Shown: positions 36,889 to 46,126 of the stretch, piece after piece
How positions within the stretch are numbered: the stretch's first letter is position 1
Layout of the letters: every line of letters starts with the position of its first letter
Notes under the pieces: model-generated
What the model saw: the letters and a program-made list of their open reading frames with translations, nothing else
Told to the model about the DNA's origin: nothing
Database searches by the model: none
DNA from: Bisbaumannia pacifica
GTDB lineage: Bacteria; Pseudomonadota; Gammaproteobacteria; Pseudomonadales; Halomonadaceae
Direction of reading: 5' to 3'
DNA length: 64,000 bases
NCBI RefSeq assembly: GCF_007989625.1
Contig: NZ_BJUK01000014.1
Location: forward strand, 1 to 64,000
Program-made: the position numbers and the translations under genes

Positions 36889-37317
36889 ATGATCAAGCTA
36901 GTGACAAGCGCCTTCGCGACCGCCGCCCTGCTCACCGGGGCTACCCTGGCCCAGGCCGAGATGCACGGTGACATGCACCCGGAAGTCTGGGCCGACGACC
37001 AGTCCGTGGCCGGCGGCACCGTTTCGGCGGAGAAGGTCATGACGGACCGCAACGGCTGGCTGGTCGTGCACCGCACCGACGAGAGCCGCGCCCCCGGCCC
37101 GGTGGTCGGCCACGCCCCCCTCAAGGAGGGCGAGAACCAGGACGTGACCGCCATCCTCACCGAGGAGGTCATGGCCGGCGACCATCTGATGCTGATGATT
37201 CACGGCGAAGAGGGCGGCATGCAGACCGGGATCTTCGAATACACCCTGGGCGCCTCGGAAGACGGCCCCATCCGCCTGGATGGCGACCTGGTGATGACCG
37301 TGATCACCGCCCAGTAA
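36889..37317 (+). CDS. Exported DUF7282-like protein
   Basis: A 142-residue protein with a signal peptide (cut after LAQA). The mature part (DQSVAGGTVSAEKVMTDRNG, WLVVHRTDESRAPGPVVGHA) looks like a single beta-rich DUF7282 domain. An N-terminal Met/His group (EMHGDMHPEVW) might bind metal. AAGGAG is well placed before the ATG at 36889. Function unknown. Confidence 0.7.
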   Translation: MIKLVTSAFATAALLTGATLAQAEMHGDMHPEVWADDQSVAGGTVSAEKVMTDRNGWLVVHRTDESRAPGPVVGHAPLKEGENQDVTAILTEEVMAGDHLMLMIHGEEGGMQTGIFEYTLGASEDGPIRLDGDLVMTVITAQ

Positions 37318-37325
37318 GCCCTGCC

Positions 37326-37348
37326 GGCGGGGCCTTCCTGGCCCCGCC
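37326..37348 (+). terminator. Hairpin after the DUF7282-like gene
   Basis: A perfect 9-bp stem (GGCGGGGCC / GGCCCCGCC) with loop TTCCT, ten bases past the stop. The following TCTTAC is a weak U-tract, so termination may be partial. Confidence 0.65.
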
Positions 37349-37506
37349 TCTTACCCCTCGACGCCCCCTTCGCCGCTTCGCCCTCGACGCTCCCTTCCCT
37401 CGCCCCCTCCGGCCCCGATAACGGCGGCCGCCGGTGGCATCTTGCCGTGCCGCCTCGCTTGCCCGACTCGACTGGAGAATTCGACAGGCGAACTGGACCG
37501 ACGGAC

Positions 37507-37535
37507 TTGACAGGCTTCTGTTCTCTATATAGAAC
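37507..37535 (+). promoter_or_regulatory. Promoter with overlapping dyad for the XRE-azlCD operon
   Basis: A perfect TTGACA (37507-37512) is followed by TATAGA (15-base spacer) or TAGAAC (17-base spacer). GTTCT (37520-37524) and AGAAC (37531-37535) form a dyad across the -10 region. A repressor on this dyad would block polymerase; the XRE protein encoded just downstream is the natural candidate. Confidence 0.5.
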
Positions 37536-37568
37536 GTTCGTTAAAAGGAACAACCGAGACCACCCGTC

Positions 37569-38096
37569 ATGGACAAGCTCGCCCTCGGCACCCTGGGCCA
37601 ACACCTGCAGTCCCTGCGCCTGGCGCAGGGCTGGTCGCTATCGCAGCTGGCCGCCGCCGCCGGCATCGCCAAGTCGAACCTGTCGCGCCTCGAACAGGGC
37701 AACGGCAACCCCACCCTGGACACCATCTGGCGCCTGGCGGTGCAGCTCAAGGTGCCCTTCGGCACCCTGGTCGCCCCCATCGCCGTGCCCCTGGGCGAGG
37801 ATGGCGTGGAGGTGCGCCTGCTCAACCAGGGCAAGGACCACCCCCAGGTCGACGCCTACTGGATGCGCTGCGCGCCGCATACCACGCGCCTCGCCGAGCC
37901 CCACACCCCCGGCGCCCGGGAGTCCCTGACCCTGATCAGCGGCCACCTGGAGGCCGGCCCCGAGGGCGACACCCGGCGGCTCTCGGCCGGCGACAGCCTG
38001 ACCTTCGCCGCCGACCGCCCGCACCTCTATCGCACCGGGGATGCCTGGGCCACCCTGCTGCTCAGCGTCGTCTACCACGAGGAGGAACGCCGATGA
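37569..38096 (+). CDS. XRE-family regulator with C-terminal cupin domain
   Basis: A 175-residue regulator: an XRE helix-turn-helix (LGQHLQSLRLAQGWSLSQLA, IAKSNLSRLEQGNGNPTLDT) and a cupin sensor domain (SLTLISGHLEAGPEG, LSAGDSLTFAADRPHLYR). Its stop overlaps azlC by four bases. Regulators of this build usually control an adjacent transporter, here the AzlCD exporter. Confidence 0.88.
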   Translation: MDKLALGTLGQHLQSLRLAQGWSLSQLAAAAGIAKSNLSRLEQGNGNPTLDTIWRLAVQLKVPFGTLVAPIAVPLGEDGVEVRLLNQGKDHPQVDAYWMRCAPHTTRLAEPHTPGARESLTLISGHLEAGPEGDTRRLSAGDSLTFAADRPHLYRTGDAWATLLLSVVYHEEERR

Positions 38097-38836
38097 ACCT
38101 GGACGCCGTCACCTCACCCGGCCGCCCCTGGCTGACCGGCATGCGCGAGGCCATTCCGCTGCTCGGCGGCTATGTGCCGGTGGCCATCTCCTTCGGGCTA
38201 ATCGCCACCCAGGCCGGCTTCACCCCCTGGGAGGCGGTGGTGATCTCCACCCTGGTCTATGCCGGCGCCTCCCAGTTCCTGTTCGTCGGCATGGTCGCCG
38301 CCGGGGCGCCGCTGTGGCTGGTGGTGGCCATGACGCTGCTGATCAACCTGCGTCATGTGGTCTACGCCCCCAACCTGGCCCCCTGGTTGACGCCCAGCCG
38401 CGCCTGGCCCTGGCTGATGCACGGCCTCACCGACCAGGTCTTCGCCCTGGCCCACGCCCGCCTGCCCGAGCTGCCCGCCGCCCAGCGCCTCGGCTGGTTC
38501 GGCGGCGCCGCCCTGTTGGCCTGGGCGAGCTGGGTCGGCGGCACGGCCCTGGGGGCCCTGGCCGGCGGCGAGCTGGTCGCCCGCTGGGCGCTGATGGGCG
38601 AGATCCTGCCCTTCGCCCTGCCCGCCCTCTTCCTGGTGCTGGTGGCGCCCCGCTTCACCTCGCGGCGCTGGGCCCTGGCCCTGAGCCTGACCATCCTGGT
38701 CGCCCTGGCGCTGACGATCCTCGGCTTCACCAACCTGGCGATCCCCCTCGCCGCCGCCTGCGGCGCCCTGTGCTTCCAGGTCGTCAAGTTCGGCCCCGCC
38801 AGGCAAGAGCACGCAAAAGGAGACCGCCATGAGTAG
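38093..38836 (+). CDS. azlC: AzlC-family branched-chain amino acid exporter, large subunit
   Basis: A 247-residue membrane protein: GMREAIPLLGGYVPVAISFG, SLVYAGASQFLFVGMV-like STLVYAGASQFLFVGMVAAG, and LLINLRHVVYAPNLAPWL identify AzlC. It forms a two-subunit exporter with AzlD, whose gene overlaps its 3' end. Confidence 0.9.
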   Translation: MNLDAVTSPGRPWLTGMREAIPLLGGYVPVAISFGLIATQAGFTPWEAVVISTLVYAGASQFLFVGMVAAGAPLWLVVAMTLLINLRHVVYAPNLAPWLTPSRAWPWLMHGLTDQVFALAHARLPELPAAQRLGWFGGAALLAWASWVGGTALGALAGGELVARWALMGEILPFALPALFLVLVAPRFTSRRWALALSLTILVALALTILGFTNLAIPLAAACGALCFQVVKFGPARQEHAKGDRHE

Positions 38837-39185
38837 CGCCCTGTGGATCGCCGTCCTCGCCTCGGCAGTCGGCACCCTGCTGATGCGTGTGCTGCCGCTG
38901 CTATGGATGCAGCGTCGCCTCGAGCGGCTCGGTGACGACGACGGCCTGGAGGCCATGCCCCAGTGGCTGAGCCTGCTCGGCCCGGTGATGATCGCGGCGG
39001 TCTTCGGGGTCTCGCTGATGCCGGTGACCCCGGGGCTGCTGTCCTGGATCGCCACCGCCATCGGCGTGCTGGCGACCCTGGCCGTGTGGTGGGTCAAGCG
39101 CACCCTGGGCTGGCCGGTGGCGGCCGGCGTGGCCGCCTATGGTGCCGTGGTGATGCTAACGGCACTGGTCGGCCCCTTACCGTGA
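38829..39185 (+). CDS. azlD: AzlD-family branched-chain amino acid exporter, small subunit
   Basis: A 118-residue protein with four membrane helices (LWIAVLASAVGTLLMRVLPL, LSLLGPVMIAAVFGVSLMPV). AAGGAGA precedes the ATG, inside the end of azlC. A 27-base hairpin with one mismatch (39218-39244) follows the gene and may end the transcript, though no T-run is present. Confidence 0.88.
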   Translation: MSSALWIAVLASAVGTLLMRVLPLLWMQRRLERLGDDDGLEAMPQWLSLLGPVMIAAVFGVSLMPVTPGLLSWIATAIGVLATLAVWWVKRTLGWPVAAGVAAYGAVVMLTALVGPLP

Positions 39186-39336
39186 TCTCCAAGAGCGTCG
39201 ATTAATAGCGTGGCGGCGACCTGTCCCGGTGACTGGGTCAGGTCGAATACCGCTTAACGATAGGGAGCCCACATGAGCAGGTGTCTGGTGAATACCATTA
39301 CTGTAGGCTCCTGCGACACTCCGGCCTTGGGGTGGA

Positions 39337-40365
39337 CTATTTTTCGAGTTCCTTTCTCACCATTTCCGCTCCGGCACTCAATGCATCCAGCTTGGCCCTG
39401 GCCACCTGGCGAGGCAGTGGTGCCATGCCGCAGTTAGTGCAAGGATAGAGGTTCTCGGCGTCGACAAATTGCAGTGCCTTGCGTAGCGTATTGGCCACCT
39501 CTTCCGGGGTTTCGATGGCATGAGTGGCGACATCAATCGCCCCCACCATGACCTTCTTGCCTCGGATGAGCTCGATGAGTTCCATGGGAACGCGAGAGTT
39601 GTGGCACTCCAGCGAGACGATATCGATATTGGACTGTTGCAGCTTGGGGAAGACGGCTTCGTACTGACGCCATTCCGTGCCGAGCGTGCCTTTCCAGTCC
39701 GTATTGGCCTTGATGCCATAGCCGTAGCAGATGTGTACGGCGGTCTCGCACTTCAGGCCCTCAATCGCCTTCTCCAGGGTGGCGATCCCCCAGTCATTCA
39801 CCTCATCGAAGAACACATTAAAGGCCGGCTCATCGAACTGAATGATATCAACCCCGGCCTCCTCCAGCTCTCGCGCCTCCTGGTTGAGAATCTTGGCAAA
39901 CTCCCAGGCGAGTTTTTCCCGACTTTGATAGTGCCCATCATACAGGGTGTCGATCATGGTCATGGGGCCAGGCAGCGCCCACTTGATGGGTTGCGTGGTT
40001 TGCTCACGCAAGAACCTGGCGTCATCAACGAAAACCGGCTTCTGACGAGACACCTCGCCGACGACCGAGGGAACGCTGGCATCGTAACGATCGCGAATCC
40101 TGACGGTTTCGCGCTTCTCGAAGTCGACCCCATTGAGGTGTTCGATAAAGGTCGTGACAAAGTGTTGGCGCGACTGCTCGCCGTCACTGACGATATCGAT
40201 GCCCGCATGTTGCTGTTCGTGCAAGGCCAGGCGCAGTGCGTCCTGCTTGCCTTCCGTCAACCCTTCATCCTGCAGCTTCCAGGGTGACCACAATACCTCC
40301 GGCTGTGCCAGCCAGGACGGCTTGGGAAGACTGCCGGCGGTCGAGGTGGGTAACAGTTTTGCCAT
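39337..40365 (-). CDS. mesD: Core methionine synthase MesD (folate-independent)
   Basis: A 342-residue protein that covers only the catalytic half of MetE. The zinc/homocysteine region is seen in FDEPAFNVFF, VHICYGYGIKAN, VSLECHNSRV and the C-terminal CTNCGMAPLPRQVA. Full-length MetE is about 760 residues and has a folate-binding N-terminal half; this one lacks it. The adjacent DUF1852 gene identifies the MesD family, reported by Price and colleagues to make methionine without methyl-folate or cobalamin but needing DUF1852 and oxygen. The ATG at 40365 is chosen because the family starts MAKLLPTSTAGSLPKP. Lower GC than its neighbours suggests acquisition. Confidence 0.85.
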   Translation of the reverse strand: MAKLLPTSTAGSLPKPSWLAQPEVLWSPWKLQDEGLTEGKQDALRLALHEQQHAGIDIVSDGEQSRQHFVTTFIEHLNGVDFEKRETVRIRDRYDASVPSVVGEVSRQKPVFVDDARFLREQTTQPIKWALPGPMTMIDTLYDGHYQSREKLAWEFAKILNQEARELEEAGVDIIQFDEPAFNVFFDEVNDWGIATLEKAIEGLKCETAVHICYGYGIKANTDWKGTLGTEWRQYEAVFPKLQQSNIDIVSLECHNSRVPMELIELIRGKKVMVGAIDVATHAIETPEEVANTLRKALQFVDAENLYPCTNCGMAPLPRQVARAKLDALSAGAEMVRKELEK

Positions 40366-40390
40366 GATGGAAGATCTCGTGATGGATGAA

Positions 40391-41374
40391 TCAAAGGGCG
40401 TAGTTAGCGGACCATTGCTCGAGGATAGCGCGGTAGGGCTTGATGAAGTTCTCTTCAACAAACTTTCCTTGCTCGGTCGCTAGCCGACTACGTTCCTCCC
40501 GGTCATAGTCGACCTTGGTCACCGAGTAATCCTGCCGCTCCAGGCTTGGCTGATAGTACTTTCCCGCCACCGAGTTGGCATTGTAGATTTCCGGGCGATA
40601 GATTTTCTGGAAAGTATCCATGGTGCTGATGGTGCCGATAAGCTCGAGATTGGTGTAATCACCAAGCAGGTCGCCAGTAAAGTAAAATGCCAAAGGCGCC
40701 ACGCTACCCGGAGGCATAAAGTAGCGAACCTTCATCCCCATCTTCTTGAAATACTCATCAGTCAATGAGTACTCTTCCTGCAGGTACTCGACGCCCAGCA
40801 CGGGATGATGATTTTCTGTCCGGTGATAGGTCTTGGTGCTCGATACACTGATACAAATGACAGGAGGCTTATTGAAGTGCTCCTTGTAGGTATCAGAGTT
40901 CACGAAGGCCTTGAACAGCTTGCCATGCAAAACGCCGAAATCTTCCGGAACGCTGAATGCTTCCTGATGCTTGTTGTGCTCCTTCAGCAGCAGGCTGAAG
41001 TCGTAGTCCCGCACATAAGAGGAGAAGTTGTTGCCTGTGATGCCTTCGATTCTTTCATTGGTTCTTTTATCAATGACACTCGTCTTCAAGATCTCGATAA
41101 TGGGAAGGATGCCATCTTTCGAGGCGGCATCCATGGCCACCTCGACGGAAATGATATCAAGCTCGACGGCGTAGCGGTCGCCCTTGGGGTTATCCCAATC
41201 CGCCAAGGCATTGAAACGGTTGTCAATCATCCTCAGGGTATTGCGCAAATTCTCTTCGCGCTTCTCCCCTCTGGCCAGGTTGGCAAAGTTGGTAGTGATG
41301 CGAGTAGTATCCGACGGCTGATAATTCTCATCGAAACGAATACTCTTAACGGCAAAGGTAAAGTCGCTGTTCAT
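40391..41374 (-). CDS. mesX: DUF1852 protein MesX, partner of MesD
   Basis: A 327-residue DUF1852 protein (FTFAVKSIRFDENYQPSDTT, TRITTNFANLARGEKREENL, RMIDNRFNALADWDNPKGDR). It is required for methionine synthesis by MesD in the published genetic work and is thought to help supply the methyl group in an oxygen-dependent way; its chemistry is unknown. It lies 25 bases before mesD. I take the ATG at 41374; ten more codons are open upstream. Confidence 0.87.
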   Translation of the reverse strand: MNSDFTFAVKSIRFDENYQPSDTTRITTNFANLARGEKREENLRNTLRMIDNRFNALADWDNPKGDRYAVELDIISVEVAMDAASKDGILPIIEILKTSVIDKRTNERIEGITGNNFSSYVRDYDFSLLLKEHNKHQEAFSVPEDFGVLHGKLFKAFVNSDTYKEHFNKPPVICISVSSTKTYHRTENHHPVLGVEYLQEEYSLTDEYFKKMGMKVRYFMPPGSVAPLAFYFTGDLLGDYTNLELIGTISTMDTFQKIYRPEIYNANSVAGKYYQPSLERQDYSVTKVDYDREERSRLATEQGKFVEENFIKPYRAILEQWSANYAL

Positions 41375-41785
41375 CGGGATGCACCATCCTGGTTCCTGAG
41401 ACATGAAGCTAAGGCATCTGGCTATTGCGTAGCCTGTCGACGTTGCCCTTTGGATCGTCGCTGGCGCTCCAGCCAGTCGTTACTCACTCATTCGAGTGCG
41501 CCAACTCCGGCATAAGAGATGCCGAAGTTGCGGGCGAGTGCCCGGCGAGTTCGCCACTGACGAATCAATGAAAGGGATTATCGAGCCCGGCCAATCATGA
41601 GTAAAGCTGAAGATTTTCATGCCCAACATCAATTTCATTCATGATTGATCAGGGTGCCTCGTCTTCACCAACGAGCCCCGGCCACGCGATGCCTACAGTT
41701 TTCCCCCGACTCGCCGATAGCGTACTGACCAATTGGTCAATACAAGCGCATCCGCCCTGAGGGTGCGCCAGCCAGGGGAATAACA
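41375..41785. other. Divergent control region between mesX and the chemoreceptor
   Basis: About 410 bases with no convincing gene. It must hold promoters in both directions. A short dyad TGAAGATTTTCA near 41609-41620 resembles a MetR half-site pair but with the wrong spacing (4 rather than 5), so I do not call it. A strong palindrome close to the chemoreceptor is listed separately. Confidence 0.5.
41722..41743. promoter_or_regulatory. Palindromic operator candidate before the chemoreceptor
   Basis: A 22-base near-perfect palindrome with the perfect core TGACCAATTGGTCA (41726-41739), 43 bases before the chemoreceptor ATG. Size and symmetry fit a TetR-family operator. Which regulator binds it is unknown. 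Confidence 0.5.
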
Positions 41786-43672
41786 ATGAAGCACCTGACG
41801 ATTGCCAAGAAACTGCTACTCGGCATCGGCCTGAGCATGATCCTGATCGTCGGCGGGGTGACCGCCATTCAGTATCAGCTGTTCAGCGACCTGATCACCG
41901 AGCGGGTCACCGGCGCCGAGCTGCCGGCCACCCTCGAAAGCATTCGCAACGACATCGACGCCACCCTGACCGGGCCGATCACCACGGCCCGGGGCCTGGC
42001 CGATAACGGCTATCTGCGGGAGTGGCTGGCCCGGGGCGAGTCCCGGACGGAAGGCCAACGCGCCGTGGCTCACCTCGCGCGGCTGCAAGAGCGCACCGGA
42101 GCCGACACCGTCTTCTATGTGTCGGCGCTCAGCGGCAACTACTACACCGCCGAGGGCATCGCCCGCACCCTGAACCGGGACCAGGACGCCTGGTTCTATC
42201 GCCTGGTCGAGGGGGCCGATGCCCCCGAGTACACCCTGGATATCGATGCCGAAGGCGGCGAGCTGAAGGTCTTTATCAACCACGTGATCGAACTGGACGG
42301 CGAGCGCGTGGGGATCGCCGGGGTCGGCTATACCCTGGACGCCATGGCCGAGACGATCGGCGACTACCGGCTCGGCGAGTCCGGCATGGTGTTCCTGGCG
42401 AACCGGGATGGCCGGATCAGCGTGCACCCCGACGGCGCCGCCATGGCCGATCGGCCGGTGGCGGAACTGCCCGGCTGGGAGACCCAGGCCGCCGAGCTGC
42501 TGGCGGGGACGGGCTATCGCGACGCCACCCTCAGCGACGCGCAGGGCGCCGAGCAACTGGTCGCGGCCATCGACGTGCCCGGCACCGACTGGGTCGTCTT
42601 CGCCCAGATACCGCGGGGCGAGCTGTTCGCCGACCTCAACCGGGCGGTGCTGCTGGTCATCCTGATCGTGGCCCTGGTCATGCTGGCGAGCCTGGCGAGC
42701 CTGGCCCTGCTGCTGCGCGCGCTGTTCCGCCCCATTCGACGCACCGCTGAGGCCATGGGCGAGATCGCCGCCGGCGATGGCGACCTGACCCTGCGCCTCC
42801 CCGTGCAGGGCCGGGACGAAGCGAGCGAGCTCGCCATTCAGTTCAACGCCTTCGCCGACAAGATGCATGACGTGCTGGCCCGGGTCAGGAGCAGCAGCGA
42901 CGCCGTGCGCCACGCCGCCCAGGAGATCGCCAGCGGCGGCCGGGACATGGCGCGACGCACCGACCAGGCGGCCTCCAGCCTGCAGCAGACCTCGGCCTCG
43001 ATGGAGCAGATCACCGGCACGGTGGAGAACACCTCGGCCTCGTCCGGCGAGGCCAACCGGCTCTCGCAATCCGCCGCCGAGCTGGCCCAAGGCACCGGCG
43101 ACACCGTCTCCCGGGTGGTGACCACCATGGGCGAGATCCAGCACGCCTCCGAGCGCATCGGCGACATCATCAAGGTCATGGACGACATCGCCTTCCAGAC
43201 CAACCTGCTGGCGCTCAACGCCTCGGTGGAAGCGGCCCGCGCCGGTGAAAGCGGCAAGGGCTTCGCCGTGGTGGCGAACGAGGTTCGCCAGCTCGCCACC
43301 CGCAGCGCCCAGGCCTCACGGGATATCCGCGGCCTGATCGATGCCTCCGGCGAGAAGGTCCGGGGCGGCACCCGCCTGGTGCGCGACGCCGGCAGCGCCA
43401 TGCACGACCTGGTCGAGGTGGTGAACCGCGTGGCGGGCATGCTGGGCGAGATCAGCCACGCCACCACCGAGCAGAGCGATGGCATCGGCCAGGTCAATAT
43501 CGCCGTGGCCGAACTCGATCGCATGACTCAGCAGAACGCCTCGCTGGCGGAGGAGTCCACCGCCGCCGCCGAGCAACTGCGCGAACAGGCCGACCGCCTC
43601 GCGGAACTGGTCGGCAGCTTCACGCTCAAGGACGAACCACGGCAAAGCCAACGCCTTCCGGCGCTGGCATAG
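41786..43672 (+). CDS. Methyl-accepting chemotaxis protein with dCache sensor
   Basis: A 628-residue chemoreceptor: first membrane helix (about 8-28), a long periplasmic dCache-type domain (about 35-285, with TVFYVSALSGNYYTAEGIAR and DAWFYRLVEG), second membrane helix (about 292-315), HAMP, and the signalling hairpin tip (IIKVMDDIAFQTNLLALNAS, EAARAGESGKGFAVVANEVR). There is no C-terminal CheR/CheB tether pentapeptide. The ligand is unknown; dCache receptors often sense amino acids or organic acids. Confidence 0.92.
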   Translation: MKHLTIAKKLLLGIGLSMILIVGGVTAIQYQLFSDLITERVTGAELPATLESIRNDIDATLTGPITTARGLADNGYLREWLARGESRTEGQRAVAHLARLQERTGADTVFYVSALSGNYYTAEGIARTLNRDQDAWFYRLVEGADAPEYTLDIDAEGGELKVFINHVIELDGERVGIAGVGYTLDAMAETIGDYRLGESGMVFLANRDGRISVHPDGAAMADRPVAELPGWETQAAELLAGTGYRDATLSDAQGAEQLVAAIDVPGTDWVVFAQIPRGELFADLNRAVLLVILIVALVMLASLASLALLLRALFRPIRRTAEAMGEIAAGDGDLTLRLPVQGRDEASELAIQFNAFADKMHDVLARVRSSSDAVRHAAQEIASGGRDMARRTDQAASSLQQTSASMEQITGTVENTSASSGEANRLSQSAAELAQGTGDTVSRVVTTMGEIQHASERIGDIIKVMDDIAFQTNLLALNASVEAARAGESGKGFAVVANEVRQLATRSAQASRDIRGLIDASGEKVRGGTRLVRDAGSAMHDLVEVVNRVAGMLGEISHATTEQSDGIGQVNIAVAELDRMTQQNASLAEESTAAAEQLREQADRLAELVGSFTLKDEPRQSQRLPALA

Positions 43673-43747
43673 CCCTACGAACCCGCTGAGAAATCGCAGG
43701 CGGCACATGGAGGTCGGGCGCCGTCGCTCTCCGGCGATGGCGCCTCC

Positions 43748-44857
43748 TTATTCGTCCTCCCCCGCCCGCCTGGCGCCCCCTGCTTCTGCGGCCTCTCGTT
43801 CGAGCAGGGTGCGCTTTCTCTCCACGCCCCAACGGTAGCCGGAGAGCGCCCCGTCGCTGCGCACGACCCGATGGCAGGGAATGGCAAGCGCGAGGGGGTT
43901 GGAGGCGCAGGCCCTCGCCACGGCCCGTACCGCCTTGGGAGAGCCGATCCGCGCCGCCAACGCCGCATAGCTGATCGTGCTGCCGACGGGAATCTCGGTC
44001 AGCGCCTGCCAGACGCGCTGCTGAAAGGCGGTCCCACGAATATCCAGCGGCAGTGACAGTCCGACACCCGGCGCCTCGACGAACGCCACCACCTTGGCCA
44101 CCCAGGCGTCGAAGCGCTTGCCCCCGGGGATCAGGTGGGCGTTGGCGAACTGCTCCTGGAACGCCTGCAACAGCCGCTCGGGATCGCTGCCCAGGGAGAT
44201 GGCACAGATGCCCTTTTCGCTGGTCGCCACCAGTATCGTGCCCAGCGAGCATTCTCCCAGGGCGAACTGAATCTCCATGCCCTTGCCTCCCTCGCGGTAC
44301 CGCTTGGGGGTCATGCCCAGCATGCGTTCGGCACCGGCATAGAAGCGCCCGCTGGAATTGAAGCCAGCCTCATAGATCGCATCGGTGACCGTCTCTTGCT
44401 GCGTCAGTACCTGGCGTACACGATCCGCCCGGCAAGCGGCCGCGTAGGCCCTGGGCGTGAGCCCGGTGACCGACTTGAAGACACGATGGAAGTGGAACCG
44501 ACTCAGCCCCGCCACCCGGGCCAGTTCGTCGAGCGATGGCAACGCTTCGCCGTGTTCGATAAGACGGCAGGCCCTGGCGACGCGCTGGGCATGCCGCTGG
44601 GTCAAGGAAGCGGCCTGGGGACGACAGCGCTGACAGGGCCGGTACCCCGCCCCTTCGGCGGCGGCCGCATCGGCATGGAACTCGGCGTTTTCGCGGCGCG
44701 GCCGGCGCGATGGGCAGGTGGGGCGGCAATAGATCCCGGTGGTGCGCACGGCATAGACGAAGGCATCGTCCGCGGCGGCGTCGCGGGCCAGTACCGCGGC
44801 CCATTTGGCCGCATCGGAAGCGAAGCGTAGGAGGGAATCGTCGGATGTCTCGTTCAT
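43748..44857 (-). CDS. ada: Ada: bifunctional DNA alkylation repair protein and activator
   Basis: A 369-residue protein with all three Ada parts. The N-terminal methylphosphotriester domain has four zinc Cys (CRPTC at 44-48, CQRC at 75-78; Cys44 is the likely methyl acceptor). An AraC helix-turn-helix follows (LDELARVAGLSRFHFHRVFK). The C-terminal O6-alkylguanine transferase has PCHRVVRSDGALSGYRWGVE, with Cys as acceptor. I take the ATG at 44857 (GCAGGAG upstream); the frame is open further but without coding character. Confidence 0.93.
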   Translation of the reverse strand: MNETSDDSLLRFASDAAKWAAVLARDAAADDAFVYAVRTTGIYCRPTCPSRRPRRENAEFHADAAAAEGAGYRPCQRCRPQAASLTQRHAQRVARACRLIEHGEALPSLDELARVAGLSRFHFHRVFKSVTGLTPRAYAAACRADRVRQVLTQQETVTDAIYEAGFNSSGRFYAGAERMLGMTPKRYREGGKGMEIQFALGECSLGTILVATSEKGICAISLGSDPERLLQAFQEQFANAHLIPGGKRFDAWVAKVVAFVEAPGVGLSLPLDIRGTAFQQRVWQALTEIPVGSTISYAALAARIGSPKAVRAVARACASNPLALAIPCHRVVRSDGALSGYRWGVERKRTLLEREAAEAGGARRAGEDE

Positions 44858-44934
44858 GGCGGGCTCCTGCAGAGGCTGCGGCAATCTCCATGAGTGCAGG
44901 ATGCGCCCCGACGGCGACTGGCACACTCCGCCTC

Positions 44935-44949
44935 TTGCTTTCAAAGCAA
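44935..44949. promoter_or_regulatory. Possible Ada-responsive dyad in the ada leader
   Basis: TTGCTTT-C-AAAGCAA is a perfect inverted repeat about 80 bases before the ada ATG and carries GCAA, the B-box core of E. coli Ada sites, on both strands. The A-box (AAT) is not at the usual distance. The rest of the roughly 310-base gap (44858-45166) to the EamA gene holds nothing else that I can identify. Confidence 0.35.
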
Positions 44950-45166
44950 ACTCACGCGCGCTGGGTGGCGAGGCATGCCCGCGCTTGCTCGCGTGACGGC
45001 CTCGACCCTCTGCCACTCTACCACGCCGATAGCGACCACCAGTGGAGGGCCCCAACAAGACAGTGAGTCGCACGACCTCCTCGTCGAGTTCCAGGGCAAG
45101 AAGCGAAGTTCCCTCATCGCTTCACTGACCTAGGCTGCTAGGGTTTCCCCGACCGGAGTAGTCGCG

Positions 45167-46126
45167 ATGAAGACGATCGATCGAACCATGGGGCCCATGG
45201 AGTGGGCGTTATTGCTGAGCTTGTCGATGCTGTGGGGCGGCTCGTTCTTTTTCGTGGGGGTGGCCGTCGAGGACCTCGGGCCGCTCACCATCGTGGCCCT
45301 GCGAGTGGGCCTGGCCGCCGTGGCGCTGAACGCCTGGATTCTCCTGCGGGGCCAGCGCATGCCACTCGACCCGGGGCTATGGGCCGCCTTCTTCGGCATG
45401 GGCCTGCTCAACAACATGATTCCCTTCAGCCTGATTGCCTGGGGACAGGGGCATATCGCCAGTGGCTTGGCATCGATTCTCAATGCCACCACGCCATTTT
45501 TCACCCTTATCGTGGCGCATGTCCTCACCCGCGACGAGCCTCTCACCCCAGGCCGCCTCCTGGGCGTGGCCATCGGCTTCGCCGGTGTGGTGTACATGCT
45601 GGGCAGCGAGGTTCACGCGGGTACCGCCAGCCACTCATGGGCACAGCTGGCGGTGCTGGCCGGCGCCCTCTCTTATGCCTTTGCCGGGGTCTTCGGGCGC
45701 CGCTTTCGCCGGCTGGGCTGCTCGCCCCTGGTGGCCGCCAGTGGCCAGGTCACGGCCTCGGCGCTGGTGCTGATGCCCTTGGCCCTGGGGGTGGAGCGCT
45801 TCTGGCAAGCGCCCTGGCCGGGGCCGGCTACCTGGTCGGCAGTGGTCGGCCTGGCCCTGTTCTCGACCGCCCTGGCGTACCTGATCTACTTCCGCCTGCT
45901 GGCGAGCGCGGGGGCGACGAACCTGTTGCTGGTCACGTTCCTGATCCCGGCCAGCGCCATTCTGCTGGGAATAGTCGTGCTGGGCGAGCGGCTGGAGTGG
46001 CGCCACCTGGCCGGCATGGGGCTGATCGGCCTCGGGCTGGTATCCATCGACGGCCGGCCGTGGAAGTGGCTCCGAAGCGTGGCCTACGCGTGTTGGAAGG
46101 CCCGGCGAGAAGGAGCACGCCGATGA
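45167..46126 (+). CDS. EamA-family (DMT) transporter
   Basis: A 319-residue membrane protein with two five-helix EamA repeats (WALLLSLSMLWGGSFFFVGV, VGLAAVALNAWILLRG; second repeat from about residue 160, GALSYAFAGVFGRRFRRLG). Metabolite exporter of unknown substrate. The start overlaps no other gene; its stop codon overlaps the ATG of a broken membrane-protein copy (ATGA). Confidence 0.86.
   Translation: MKTIDRTMGPMEWALLLSLSMLWGGSFFFVGVAVEDLGPLTIVALRVGLAAVALNAWILLRGQRMPLDPGLWAAFFGMGLLNNMIPFSLIAWGQGHIASGLASILNATTPFFTLIVAHVLTRDEPLTPGRLLGVAIGFAGVVYMLGSEVHAGTASHSWAQLAVLAGALSYAFAGVFGRRFRRLGCSPLVAASGQVTASALVLMPLALGVERFWQAPWPGPATWSAVVGLALFSTALAYLIYFRLLASAGATNLLLVTFLIPASAILLGIVVLGERLEWRHLAGMGLIGLGLVSIDGRPWKWLRSVAYACWKARREGARR

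Noticed and set aside
41609-41620. TGAAGATTTTCA as a MetR box before mesX
   Set aside because: The half-sites match, but the spacer is four bases rather than five and MetR control of mesDX is not established.
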